From a virus: a DNA stretch of 25,069 nt. Location of the stretch: the IMG/VR virus record IMGVR_UViG_3300042465_000905, positions 1-25,069 of that record. One strand, written 5' to 3'. Under the pieces are notes generated by a model. That model did not search any database. It was given only the letters and a program-made list of their open reading frames with translations, and had not been told where the DNA came from. Of this stretch, positions 14,176 through 22,370 are shown piece after piece. Each line of letters starts with the position of its first letter. Within the stretch, counting starts at the first letter, position 1. Made by a program: the position numbers and the translations under genes.

Positions 14176-14561
14176 TGTTTGGGGTAAATATTTATGCCAT
14201 TATTGCTGTGGTTGCTGTGGCCCTATTTTGCGGTGGGTTTGTTAATGGTTGCTCCTATCAGCAAAGCAAAGCCGAAAAAGTCATCCGAGATAAAGAACAC
14301 CAGTACCAAGCAGATGCAGATCAGATAAGGAAGGACAAAGATGCACAAATTAAAGTTATTAATAATCAGCTTGTCGATGCTGTTAGTGAGTTGCGTAAGC
14401 GTCCCAGTCGTGCCGCAGAAACCAGCAATGGAAAAAGTTGCAACGGAGCCAGCCTTTTTGCCGAGGATGCAGAATTTCTTGTCAGGGAAGCTGCCAGAGC
14501 AGACGAAATGAGAGTTAGCCTAGCGGCTTGTTATAAACAATATGATTCAGTGAGTAAATAA
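14175..14561 (+). CDS. Rz: i-spanin (Rz-like inner-membrane lysis protein)
   Basis: A 128-aa protein with an N-terminal membrane anchor (residues 5-26), then a charged helical, probably coiled-coil, periplasmic region (residues 28-75, SKAEKVIRDKEHQYQADADQ) and a C-terminal part with LRKRPSR, two Cys (89, 119) and EDAEFLVREAARADEM. This layout is that of Rz-type i-spanins, which together with an o-spanin lipoprotein fuse inner and outer membranes in the last step of lysis. Length is within the usual range for such proteins. A second gene, the likely o-spanin, is encoded in the +1 frame inside it. Both ends overlap neighbours by TAATG. Confidence 0.78.
   Translation: MFGVNIYAIIAVVAVALFCGGFVNGCSYQQSKAEKVIRDKEHQYQADADQIRKDKDAQIKVINNQLVDAVSELRKRPSRAAETSNGKSCNGASLFAEDAEFLVREAARADEMRVSLAACYKQYDSVSK
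14327..14335 (+). promoter_or_regulatory. Ribosome-binding site of the embedded o-spanin gene
   Basis: AAGGAAGGA inside the i-spanin coding sequence, 5 nt before the o-spanin ATG. It is one of the strongest Shine-Dalgarno sequences in the window although it is not at a gene boundary, which supports independent initiation of the hidden gene. Confidence 0.7.
14341..14511 (+). CDS. Rz1: Embedded o-spanin (Rz1-like lipoprotein)
   Basis: A 56-aa gene lying wholly inside the i-spanin gene in the +1 frame, ending in TGA at 14509-14511. The product starts MHKLKLLIISLSMLLVSC: two lysines, a hydrophobic core and a canonical lipobox LVS-C with Cys18 as lipidation site. The predicted mature part is 39 aa with six prolines, as expected for Rz1-type o-spanins. 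A strong ribosome-binding sequence (AAGGAAGGA, 14327-14335) lies 5 nt before the ATG, within i-spanin codons. Embedded Rz/Rz1 pairs are well known from lambda. The combination of lipobox, size, frame and context makes this call strong although the gene is short. Confidence 0.85.
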   Translation: MHKLKLLIISLSMLLVSCVSVPVVPQKPAMEKVATEPAFLPRMQNFLSGKLPEQTK

Positions 14562-14923
14562 TGGAAGACAAAACATACGTAGAAACCGCTAAAGAAGTAG
14601 CTGGTAAAGCAATTGGTAAGCATGGACTAATCTATATCACCGTCATTGTGATTGTTGGTGTTGGCGCATCAATCATTTTGGAAGAATCCAAGATGGCAGC
14701 CGTAATGGGCTTGCTAGGCGCGTCTTTGACCGCCCTGATCTCTATGCTTAATAACGTGGCTGGCGCTACTCCAAAGCAAGATAAGCCTGAGTTTGAGATT
14801 ATGAAAGAACTTATTGCTCGTTTAGACGGCATGGCTGATCGTGATGCAATGAGTGTGAGCGTAGAAGGCGACAAAGTAGTTGTCAAAAAAGGCGATAACG
14901 AAACTCAAGTTGGCAGAAAATGA
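14561..14923 (+). CDS. Two-helix membrane protein, holin candidate
   Basis: A 120-aa protein with two hydrophobic segments, residues 22-40 (GLIYITVIVIVGVGASIIL) and 45-66 (MAAVMGLLGASLTALISML), joined by a very short turn (EESK). The C-terminal half is soluble: an amphipathic helix (KPEFEIMKELIARLDGMAD) and a beta-like tail. It starts one base into the previous stop (TAATG) and its TGA overlaps the next start (ATGA). Two closely spaced membrane helices in a lysis cassette suit a class II-type holin or holin partner, but the long soluble tail is unusual, and it may instead be an antiholin or membrane scaffold. Confidence 0.6.
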   Translation: MEDKTYVETAKEVAGKAIGKHGLIYITVIVIVGVGASIILEESKMAAVMGLLGASLTALISMLNNVAGATPKQDKPEFEIMKELIARLDGMADRDAMSVSVEGDKVVVKKGDNETQVGRK

Positions 14924-15189
14924 CAAATCAAGATACATGGATAAACACCAAATGGCGTCCAGCGATGGGTTGGACGTACATGGGTGTTTGTATTTTTGAC
15001 TTTGTAGTTGCTCCTATTTTGTGGAGTATTTTCCAAATAATAGGTGACGGCAAAGTTGATACTCAGTGGAAGCCTTTAACACTTGAAGGTGCTGGTTTAT
15101 TCCATATGGCTATGGGTGCTATTTTAGGTATAGCAGCATATGGTAGAACTAAAGAAAAAATAGAACAAATGGAAGTAGAAAAAGCATGA
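14920..15189 (+). CDS. Probable holin
   Basis: An 89-aa protein with hydrophobic segments at residues about 18-41 (TYMGVCIFDFVVAPILWSIF) and 56-74 (GAGLFHMAMGAILGIAAYG), and a charged C-terminus (RTKEKIEQMEVEKA). The pattern KWRPAMGWTYM...FDF...APILW and PLTL.G.GL.HMAMGAILG matches small phage proteins commonly annotated as holins (from memory). It lies directly before the endolysin gene and overlaps it by ATGA, the classic holin-endolysin arrangement. Holins set lysis timing by opening the inner membrane. Two holin candidates stand side by side here. Confidence 0.72.
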   Translation: MTNQDTWINTKWRPAMGWTYMGVCIFDFVVAPILWSIFQIIGDGKVDTQWKPLTLEGAGLFHMAMGAILGIAAYGRTKEKIEQMEVEKA

Positions 15190-15707
15190 ACTCTAACTTT
15201 GAAACCTGTTTGGCGCTGATGCTTGCTCACGAGGGCGGTTTTGTAAACCATCCTCAAGACCCAGGCGGCATGACCAACCTTGGCGTAACTAAGCGAGTTT
15301 GGGAAGAATGGACTGGGCATGAGGTTGATGAAAAGCAGATGCGCGCCCTAACGCCTGAGCTAGTAGCGCCACTTTATAAAAGGAAATACTGGGATGCTGT
15401 ACGTGCTGATGATGTTCTTGTGGATGGTGTTGATTATTGCGTTTTTGACGTTGCTGTTAACTCAGGCCCCGGAAGAGCCATTAAGTTTCTGCAGTCGTGT
15501 GTTGGCGTTACTGCTGATGGCGGTTTTGGCCCTGCTACTATGGCTGCCGTAACAAAAGCACAGGAAGACCCAGCACGATTAATAGAGATGTATTGCGCTC
15601 GGAGGCTAGAGTTCTTACAATCACTTAAGACCTTCGAAACGTTCGGCAAAGGCTGGTCCAGACGTGTTCAAGAAGTTAAAGATAAAGCACTTAAGATGTT
15701 AGGGTAA
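15186..15707 (+). CDS. Endolysin, glycoside hydrolase family 108 type
   Basis: A 173-aa lysozyme-like endolysin. Residues 5-92 match the GH108 domain: AHEGGFVNHPQDPGG with the presumed catalytic Glu16, TNLGVTKRVWEEW, YKRKYWDAVRADDV and DYCVFDVAVNSGPGRAI. Residues about 95-165 form the C-terminal peptidoglycan-binding domain usual in this family (GVTADGGFGPATMAAV, then SRRVQEVK). Length is as expected for a single-unit family member. There is no signal peptide, so export should depend on the upstream holin. It degrades the glycan strands of peptidoglycan. It overlaps the holin gene by ATGA. Confidence 0.88.
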   Translation: MNSNFETCLALMLAHEGGFVNHPQDPGGMTNLGVTKRVWEEWTGHEVDEKQMRALTPELVAPLYKRKYWDAVRADDVLVDGVDYCVFDVAVNSGPGRAIKFLQSCVGVTADGGFGPATMAAVTKAQEDPARLIEMYCARRLEFLQSLKTFETFGKGWSRRVQEVKDKALKMLG

Positions 15708-15712
15708 ACCCG

Positions 15713-17872
15713 ATGCCATTACAGAAAATCGTTCTTCGCCCTGGATTAAACCGAGAAGGTACTAACTACGCCAATGAGGGCGGGTACTATGACGGCGATA
15801 AGATACGCTTTCGTTCTGGTTTCCCAGAAAAGATAGGTGGTTGGATTCGTTTTAGCGCCGATAAGTTCTTGGGAGTTGCACGTTCGTTATGGAATTGGGC
15901 TACCTTAAACGGCGCCAATTACCTAGGGATTGGAACCAATCTCAAGTATTACATTGAGTATTCTGGAGAGTACTACGACATCACGCCGATTACTTCTACG
16001 GCAACTTTAAATAACGTCATATCTACTGGATATACCACCTTAGTTGCCAACTTAACCGCTAATGCTGACACCTTTGCAATAACAAATGGCACGTATTTCC
16101 CGCAGAATAGTGGGTTGGTAAAGATTAATAACGAGCAGATTTTTTACGCTACTTTAAGTTCTAACGTAGCTACCGGCTGTATTCGTGGTTACAACAACAC
16201 CACCGCGGCGAGTCATTTAGCTAATGCTACCGTTGCCAGTGCTTATTTATATGTAAATGACGCTGCGGCATCTAATGCAGCTATTAATACTCAATTTGTT
16301 ACTTTTGCTAACTCTACAGCGGTGGATGGTTTTTCAGCAAACCTCATTAACCAAGAACATCAAGCATTTAAATACACATCTGGCGGTTTCTTTTTCCTTG
16401 GATCCTCTCCAGATAACAGCCTTGCAAACGTAACCTTTGCCAATGCCTCAGTCATTAATGGCGGTGGCCCAACAATTAACGTCAGTTATCAAACCGAGCC
16501 TGGACTAGCCGTATATAGTATCGGTACTGGTTGGGGCGCTGGTCCATTTAACCGTGGTACATGGGGTTCTGCATTTACCAGCGGCGGTATTGGTCAACAG
16601 CTTCGTATTTGGACAAACGATAACTTTGGTCAAAACTTAATCTACGCACCACGCGGGGGTGAAATTTATTACTGGGAAGCAAACACAGGTTTAGCTGTAA
16701 GAGGTCAAAAGCTAGAAGACCTAGCAAACGTAGCAGTAGCCACTAGCGGTCAGTGGGTTCCAAAGGCCACCAATGCAGTTATTTCCTCGGCAATTCAGCG
16801 TTTTGTAATTGCCTTTGGTTCTAATTCATACGATCCTACAGACCCTGATACTCCGTTTGATCCAATGCTGGTGCGCTGGTCAGACCAAGAAGACCCATTT
16901 GCATGGGAGCCAGATGTAACCAATCAAGCTGGTGAGTTCCGTGTATCTAACGGTTCGTACTTAATGGATGCAGTAGCCACCCGCCAAGAGATTTTAGTTT
17001 GGACTGATTCTGCTCTGTATTCTATGCAATACCTAGGACCGCCCTACGTCTGGGGTTTCCAGATCCTGATGGATAACATCTCAATCATATCGCCTAACTG
17101 CGCAATTACGGTTAACAACGTGACGTATTGGATGGGCGCGGATAAGTTCTACATGTACTCCGGCCGGGTAGAAACACTGCCTTGTGCGCTGCGTCAATTT
17201 GTATTTGATGACATCAACAAAGACCAAGCGTGGCAAGTAACTTGCGGCGGTAATGAGGGTTACAACGAAGTATGGTGGTTCTACTGCTCTGCAAATAGCG
17301 TAATTATTGACCGGTACGTTGTTTATAATTACCTTGATCGAGTATGGTATTACGGCAACTTAAACCGCACCGCATGGCTTGATTCTGGTATCCGTCAAAA
17401 CCCAATGGCTACTACTCGTATTGGTGTAGATGATGTTGGCAACCCAATAGGAACTGCCGTATATCACGAACTTGGCAACGATGATCAAACCACAGCATCT
17501 ACTCTACCAATTGAAGCCTATGTACAGTCTTCTGACTTTGATATTGGTGACGGGCATAACTTTGGCTATATCTGGCGCATGATTCCTGACGTAAACTTCA
17601 ATGGCTCAAACGTCAATCAGCCAAGCGTAGTGATGGAGTTGCAACCCCGCCAGTTTGCAGGATCAGGCTATGGTACCCCAGCTAACTCTACAACCACCAG
17701 CGCAAACAACTTTACAGTATTCCCACAATACACAGTCCAGCAGTTTACAGAGCAAGTGTATACACGGGTTCGGGCGCGGCAAATGGCTATTAAGATAAGC
17801 TCAGATGGCTTGGGTGTATCTTGGCAGCTAGGCGCTCCACGGATTGATATTAAGAATGACGGACGTAGATAA
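15713..17872 (+). CDS. Tail nozzle / DNA-stabilisation-like protein
   Basis: A 719-aa protein starting MPLQKIVLRPGLNREGTNYA with GGYYDGDKIRFRSGFPEKI, a hallmark of a large tail protein found next to adaptor and ejection genes in short-tailed phages and analogous to P22 gp10 or nozzle proteins. The fold expected is a beta-propeller-rich ring. Residues about 111-182 hold an inserted beta domain (NSGLVKINNEQIFYA, CIRGYNNTTAASH) related to the one in the 309-aa adaptor. The rest carries Trp-rich stretches (EDPFAWEPDVTNQAGEFR, VWWFYCSANSVI, YNYLDRVWYYGNLNRTAW). The gene starts 5 nt after the endolysin stop. Function by family recall. Confidence 0.75.
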   Translation: MPLQKIVLRPGLNREGTNYANEGGYYDGDKIRFRSGFPEKIGGWIRFSADKFLGVARSLWNWATLNGANYLGIGTNLKYYIEYSGEYYDITPITSTATLNNVISTGYTTLVANLTANADTFAITNGTYFPQNSGLVKINNEQIFYATLSSNVATGCIRGYNNTTAASHLANATVASAYLYVNDAAASNAAINTQFVTFANSTAVDGFSANLINQEHQAFKYTSGGFFFLGSSPDNSLANVTFANASVINGGGPTINVSYQTEPGLAVYSIGTGWGAGPFNRGTWGSAFTSGGIGQQLRIWTNDNFGQNLIYAPRGGEIYYWEANTGLAVRGQKLEDLANVAVATSGQWVPKATNAVISSAIQRFVIAFGSNSYDPTDPDTPFDPMLVRWSDQEDPFAWEPDVTNQAGEFRVSNGSYLMDAVATRQEILVWTDSALYSMQYLGPPYVWGFQILMDNISIISPNCAITVNNVTYWMGADKFYMYSGRVETLPCALRQFVFDDINKDQAWQVTCGGNEGYNEVWWFYCSANSVIIDRYVVYNYLDRVWYYGNLNRTAWLDSGIRQNPMATTRIGVDDVGNPIGTAVYHELGNDDQTTASTLPIEAYVQSSDFDIGDGHNFGYIWRMIPDVNFNGSNVNQPSVVMELQPRQFAGSGYGTPANSTTTSANNFTVFPQYTVQQFTEQVYTRVRARQMAIKISSDGLGVSWQLGAPRIDIKNDGRR

Positions 17873-18559
17873 ATGGCTAACGCTATAAACCTTACTACTA
17901 CAATAGTTCCGTCAAAGGCGCCTAACTTACCGATTGCGCCTGTAGACTACAGCCAGCAATATCAAGATCAATTTAGTAACGTTCTCCGTTTATATTTTAA
18001 TCAGATCGACAATGACTGGGCAGCGGTGCTTGGCCCTAACGGTGGTAAATACACACGGTTTCCCCATATATCTGCGTTTGATTCAACCAGCCAATACGCA
18101 TTAGCTAACACAACAACTACCGTTTTATGGAGTACATTAGTAAGCGGATCAGGGTTTACCCTTAATGCAAATAGTACTGCAACATGCGAAATAGCTGGTG
18201 TATATAAGATTGACTACAGCCTTCAGTTTGCTAATACCGACAACGCTATCCATGATGCTGATGTTTGGTTAAAAGTAAACGGAACTAATGTTCCGGATTC
18301 GGCTACTAGGTTTACGCTTCAAGCTAGAAAAAGCGCAAGTTTATTTAATTACGTTTGCGGCTACTCTCATGTCACTTTTGAAATAGCTGCTGGAGACGTA
18401 ATTTCTTTAGTTTGGGCGTCAGATAAAGTCGCCACTGCTAATGCGTCATCGGATGGATTATTCATAGAAGCACTCCCAGCATCTGCAAGCCCGTATGACC
18501 GCCCCGCAATTCCTTCTGCCATAGGCACAATAGCCTTTGTATCTGCACCAACAACATGA
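17873..18559 (+). CDS. Jelly-roll-like fibre or decoration protein
   Basis: A 228-aa protein starting immediately after the nozzle stop. Residues 1-60 are an attachment region (VPSKAPNLPIAPVDYSQQYQ, RLYFNQIDNDW). Residues about 80-200 resemble a C1q/TNF-type jelly roll found at phage fibre tips and surface proteins (ATCEIAGVYKIDYSLQFANT, VWLKVNGTNVPDSATRF, SHVTFEIAAGDVISLVW). The C-terminus is Ala/Pro-rich. Such domains usually trimerise. It may be a fibre bound to the nozzle, or a head decoration. Fold call is by sequence pattern only. Confidence 0.68.
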   Translation: MANAINLTTTIVPSKAPNLPIAPVDYSQQYQDQFSNVLRLYFNQIDNDWAAVLGPNGGKYTRFPHISAFDSTSQYALANTTTTVLWSTLVSGSGFTLNANSTATCEIAGVYKIDYSLQFANTDNAIHDADVWLKVNGTNVPDSATRFTLQARKSASLFNYVCGYSHVTFEIAAGDVISLVWASDKVATANASSDGLFIEALPASASPYDRPAIPSAIGTIAFVSAPTT

Positions 18560-18593
18560 TAAACTTCAACATATTCGACCCTAAAGGCCATAT

Positions 18594-20162
18594 ATGGGCA
18601 TAAACTCGTTGTCACCGCAAAACATGCAAGGCGCTGGCCTACCTAGGATTGACCAATTTGCGGGCAACGCTATGTACCCGCAGAGTCAACAAGTTAACAC
18701 GCAATTTGCAACTCCTTCGCAAATGCCTACAAGCGCAGAAGTAGTGCGCTCAGATTATGATCCAGTAACTAATCCCTATACCGGCATGCCTGTTCAAAAC
18801 TTTGCCAAAGGCGGACTTTCTGGAATTCGTTTTGAGAATGGCGGCGATGTTGAAGATCAGCAACAATTAGATTCAGCACCGGAAGTCGTTGATTATAAAG
18901 CTCAATTAGAGAAATTATATCAAGGTATTTTAGGCCGTAGCACTGATGAGGGCGCTAAAGGCTGGGAAGATTTGCTAAATGCTGGTTATGGTATAGATGA
19001 AGTAGCTCGGCAAATTGGTGCAAGTACAGAAGCAAAAAACAAAACAGTAGCAGGACTTTCTGAAGAATTAAGGGCAAACGACCCTAATAACTTTGCAGGT
19101 AGCGTTGCTCAGCTATATGCTGCAGCGCTAGGAAGAACGCCTGATGCCGCGTCTTTAGAGGCCAATGTTAACCTATTAAACCGCAATCCTGATGCGTTTG
19201 CATGGCTTGCAGATACAGTTACAAAATCGCCAGAAGCAAAAGCATACGCTGAACAAAGCGGCGTTGATTTAGAAAAGGCTTATGAAGGTGCGGTCGGTAA
19301 CTTTAAGCACTTTACCCCCACGCCAAAACAAGGTGGGATAGGCGGGTTTTTCCAAAAGGTTGGTCCATTTTTGCCGTTTGCTTTAGCTGGTGGCGCTCTT
19401 GCTGCGCCTTATTTAGCTGGTGCTGCTGGCGCTGGCGCTGGGGCTGGGGCAGGCGGAGCGCTTACCACAGCAGAGCTGTTGGCTGGTGCAGGCGGTGCAT
19501 TTGTACCTACTGCTGGTAGTGGAGCAAGTTTTCTTTTGCCTACAGGAGCAGCAGCCGCTGGTGCTGCTGGTGCTGGTGCTGGTGGAGCAGCCACACAAGG
19601 TTTAACCCTTAAGAACGCATATGACGCATATAAGTACGGAAAAATGGGTTTAAATGTTTTAAATGCACTGTCTGGTGGAGAACAGCCCAATGAAATTGCT
19701 AATGTTCCAACCACAGATGGATATAGCGCATTTGATGCTGGAGTTCGTACTCGTGGATTGCCCGATATATCTGGGTATGAAAAGACTCCTTGGGCAAACC
19801 TGATGCCTCAGATTAGCTTGACAAGGTTATCTGATTTTGCTCCCACAAGAAATATGGCTGCTGGTGGCTCTACCGGAATTGGTCATCTTGGTGGATACTC
19901 AGATGGTGGCCGTTTACTCAAAGGTCCTGGCGATGGTATGTCAGATAACATCCCAGCATCCATTGCTGATAAACAACCAGCACGATTAGCTGACGGAGAA
20001 TTTGTAATCCCAGCAGACGTAGTTAGTCATTTAGGAAATGGCTCTACTGACGCTGGCGCTAAACAACTGTATTTAATGATGGACAAGATTCGCAAAGCCC
20101 GCACCGGAAACGAGAAGCAGGGCAAGCAAATCAATCCAAGTAAATTTTTACCCAAAGGATAA
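18594..20162 (+). CDS. Ejection-type virion protein with DUF4214-like repeats
   Basis: A 522-aa protein. Residues about 100-220 hold two repeats of DUF4214 type (KLYQGILGRSTDEGAKGW and QLYAAALGRTPDAASLEA). Residues about 248-335 are a Gly/Ala-rich hydrophobic stretch likely to insert in membranes. Residues about 430-505 are a conserved end (YSDGGRLLKGPGDGMSDNIP, PARLADGEFVIPADVVSHLG, DAGAKQLYLMMDKIRKAR) that I recognise from many uncultured phages. The motif FAKGG near residue 70 recurs in the next protein. AAAGG lies 6 nt before the ATG. Likely packaged and ejected with DNA; the exact role is unknown. Confidence 0.72.
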   Translation: MGINSLSPQNMQGAGLPRIDQFAGNAMYPQSQQVNTQFATPSQMPTSAEVVRSDYDPVTNPYTGMPVQNFAKGGLSGIRFENGGDVEDQQQLDSAPEVVDYKAQLEKLYQGILGRSTDEGAKGWEDLLNAGYGIDEVARQIGASTEAKNKTVAGLSEELRANDPNNFAGSVAQLYAAALGRTPDAASLEANVNLLNRNPDAFAWLADTVTKSPEAKAYAEQSGVDLEKAYEGAVGNFKHFTPTPKQGGIGGFFQKVGPFLPFALAGGALAAPYLAGAAGAGAGAGAGGALTTAELLAGAGGAFVPTAGSGASFLLPTGAAAAGAAGAGAGGAATQGLTLKNAYDAYKYGKMGLNVLNALSGGEQPNEIANVPTTDGYSAFDAGVRTRGLPDISGYEKTPWANLMPQISLTRLSDFAPTRNMAAGGSTGIGHLGGYSDGGRLLKGPGDGMSDNIPASIADKQPARLADGEFVIPADVVSHLGNGSTDAGAKQLYLMMDKIRKARTGNEKQGKQINPSKFLPKG

Positions 20163-20165
20163 AAA

Positions 20166-22361
20166 ATGGGAATTTTTGACTCATCTCCACTGCCTTCAAG
20201 CCCAACATCGCAAAGAATAGAAACATCAAGCATTTCGCCATTTGCGCAACCTTATGTTTCTAGCTACTTGGATCGCGCTCAACAACTAGCAAATCAAGCC
20301 CCAACAGCATTCCAAAATCAAGTTGGTTCATCTGCTCAAAATATGGGCATGCCAGGACAGTTTGCTATGGGTACAAACCTAGCAAACCAAGGCGGTCAAG
20401 GCGCACTATCTACTGCTCCAATCGCTTTGAACTATGGTCAGATGGGTGCGGATATTGGTCAAGGTGGTATTGGCATTGGCGCATTGGGTCAGCAATATGG
20501 TATGAACGCTGGCCAGAATTACGTCAATCAAGCAACCAACCCAAGTGCGGTTGGTGCTTTTATGAACCCCTATATTCAACAATCCTTAGCTCCGCAACTT
20601 GCTTTATTAAATCAACAGCAACAACTTGGCGCTCAAGGTATTGCTGCTAAAGCCGCAGGTCAAGGTGCTTTTGGTGGAAATCGGGCTACGTTAGCTCAAG
20701 GCTTAAATGCACAGAACTACGCATTAGCAGGTCAGCAAGCTATTGGCCAAGGCTACAACGAAGCATTTAGAAACGCTCAACAGGCCCAGCAGTTTGGGGC
20801 TAATCTTGGACTACAAGGTGCTATGCAGGGAACTTCTGCTGGTTTGGCTGGTCTTGATACAGGTATGCGTGGTGTTGGTTTAGGTTTACAAGGTGTATCT
20901 GGCGCTCAGCAAGGCTACCAGGGAGCCACTCAAGCTGGCTCTGCATTAGGTAATATTGGCGCTCAACAAGGTCAATATGAGTTGGCTAAACTTGCGCTAC
21001 AAAATCAGATTGCAAACCAACAATACAACCAGCCATTCCAGAATTTGGAATTTCAACGCACTATGTTATCTGGATTGCCTGTATCTTCTTCCACAACCCA
21101 AGGATTCCAAGCTCCTCCAAATAAACTATCTCAGATGGTTGGTTTAGGTTCTACTATTATTGGAGGCGCAGGTCTAGCTAATAAGGCTGGGCTATTTGAT
21201 TTCTTAAAAGGCGGCGGTGGTGGTAGTGGGATTACCTACGGAGATAATGGCTATACAACGTCTCTTGGTGATCTTATTACTAGTGATGGTTATAGTGATC
21301 TGTTTGCCAAAGGTGGAGAGGTTAAAGGCTACGCTAAAGGCGGTAAAGTTAAATATGCTACTGGCGGTGACATTGATCTTATGCCCACCGAAGAGCTTAC
21401 TCCATTGATGCAGAATCCAAACATTGACCCAATGGAAGCTGCTTTAATTCAACAAGAGTTAATGATCCGCGCTCGTATGGCAAGCAATCCACAGACAGCT
21501 CAGATCATGGGCGGAGGATTAGATACCATTCCTTCTGGAGATATGTTCCGTGCAGCAGGCGGTGGTATTGTTGCTTTTGCCCAAGGCGGTAAACCTCAAG
21601 AAAACTCTACAGATGACTACCTTGCTCAATACACAGACAAAAAGGGTAATGTTGACTTAAATAGAGCAGCATTAAGTTTATTGGGTCAGGCTAGACCAGC
21701 CGCAGAAACTGACAGCGCAACTCGTCAAGAGATTATGCAAGACATTAAAGAGCGCCGTGAGAGACTACCATTTGAGGCAGCAGTTCGCTTTGGAGTAAAC
21801 GCTCTTTCTGGTACTTCTCCTTATCTTGGGCCAAATATAGGTTTAGCTGGTGTTGACACCTTAAACGCAATGTCTAAAGAAGTTGCAGCAGAACGCACAT
21901 TAAAACGCGAACTGGCCAAGTTAGACGCAGAAGGCGCGGCTAAAGATGATGCACGTAGACTCCAGTTGGCCGGTACTTTACTGCAAATTCAAGGTCAAAA
22001 AGACATTAAAGCTGCTGCATTGGCGGCTGCTAGTGCAAATGCTGGTGATCCAGAATTAAAAGCACTGCAAAAAGCACAGGCTTTGATTAATAACGATGAT
22101 CAGATTCCAGCATTGCTTAAGCAGCGTGATATGGAAACCCCAGGATCGGCTAGGTACAACGCTTATAACGATGCCATTAACTCAATTAAGAAATCTTATT
22201 TTGATCAAGCTGGAATCAAGCGTCCATATGTTGCTCCTGCTAATGTACAATTTCCACCAGAGCCAGAGAAAAAAGGTTTCTTCAGTGGTTTATTTGGTGG
22301 AAGTAAATCAGAAGCTCCTGCTAAAAATAAGGTAGTACCATTTAGTCAACTCCCCAGCTAA
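20166..22361 (+). CDS. Ejection-type virion protein, Gln/Ala/Gly-rich
   Basis: A 731-aa protein. Residues 1-310 are rich in Gln, Ala, Gly and Asn and probably helical (YLDRAQQLANQAP, SLAPQLALLNQQQQLGAQGI). Residues about 315-355 are hydrophobic and Gly-rich (MVGLGSTIIGGAGLANKAGL). There follows a cluster of GG motifs (FAKGGEVKGYAKGGKVKYAT; later AAGGGIVAFAQGG), then a charged helical C-terminal half ending in a Phe/Gly motif (KKGFFSGLFGGSKSE). Its ribosome-binding site overlaps the previous stop. Composition and place between two other ejection-type genes indicate an internal virion protein that helps DNA cross the cell envelope. Confidence 0.7.
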   Translation: MGIFDSSPLPSSPTSQRIETSSISPFAQPYVSSYLDRAQQLANQAPTAFQNQVGSSAQNMGMPGQFAMGTNLANQGGQGALSTAPIALNYGQMGADIGQGGIGIGALGQQYGMNAGQNYVNQATNPSAVGAFMNPYIQQSLAPQLALLNQQQQLGAQGIAAKAAGQGAFGGNRATLAQGLNAQNYALAGQQAIGQGYNEAFRNAQQAQQFGANLGLQGAMQGTSAGLAGLDTGMRGVGLGLQGVSGAQQGYQGATQAGSALGNIGAQQGQYELAKLALQNQIANQQYNQPFQNLEFQRTMLSGLPVSSSTTQGFQAPPNKLSQMVGLGSTIIGGAGLANKAGLFDFLKGGGGGSGITYGDNGYTTSLGDLITSDGYSDLFAKGGEVKGYAKGGKVKYATGGDIDLMPTEELTPLMQNPNIDPMEAALIQQELMIRARMASNPQTAQIMGGGLDTIPSGDMFRAAGGGIVAFAQGGKPQENSTDDYLAQYTDKKGNVDLNRAALSLLGQARPAAETDSATRQEIMQDIKERRERLPFEAAVRFGVNALSGTSPYLGPNIGLAGVDTLNAMSKEVAAERTLKRELAKLDAEGAAKDDARRLQLAGTLLQIQGQKDIKAAALAAASANAGDPELKALQKAQALINNDDQIPALLKQRDMETPGSARYNAYNDAINSIKKSYFDQAGIKRPYVAPANVQFPPEPEKKGFFSGLFGGSKSEAPAKNKVVPFSQLPS

Positions 22362-22370
22362 GGGCTAGTT

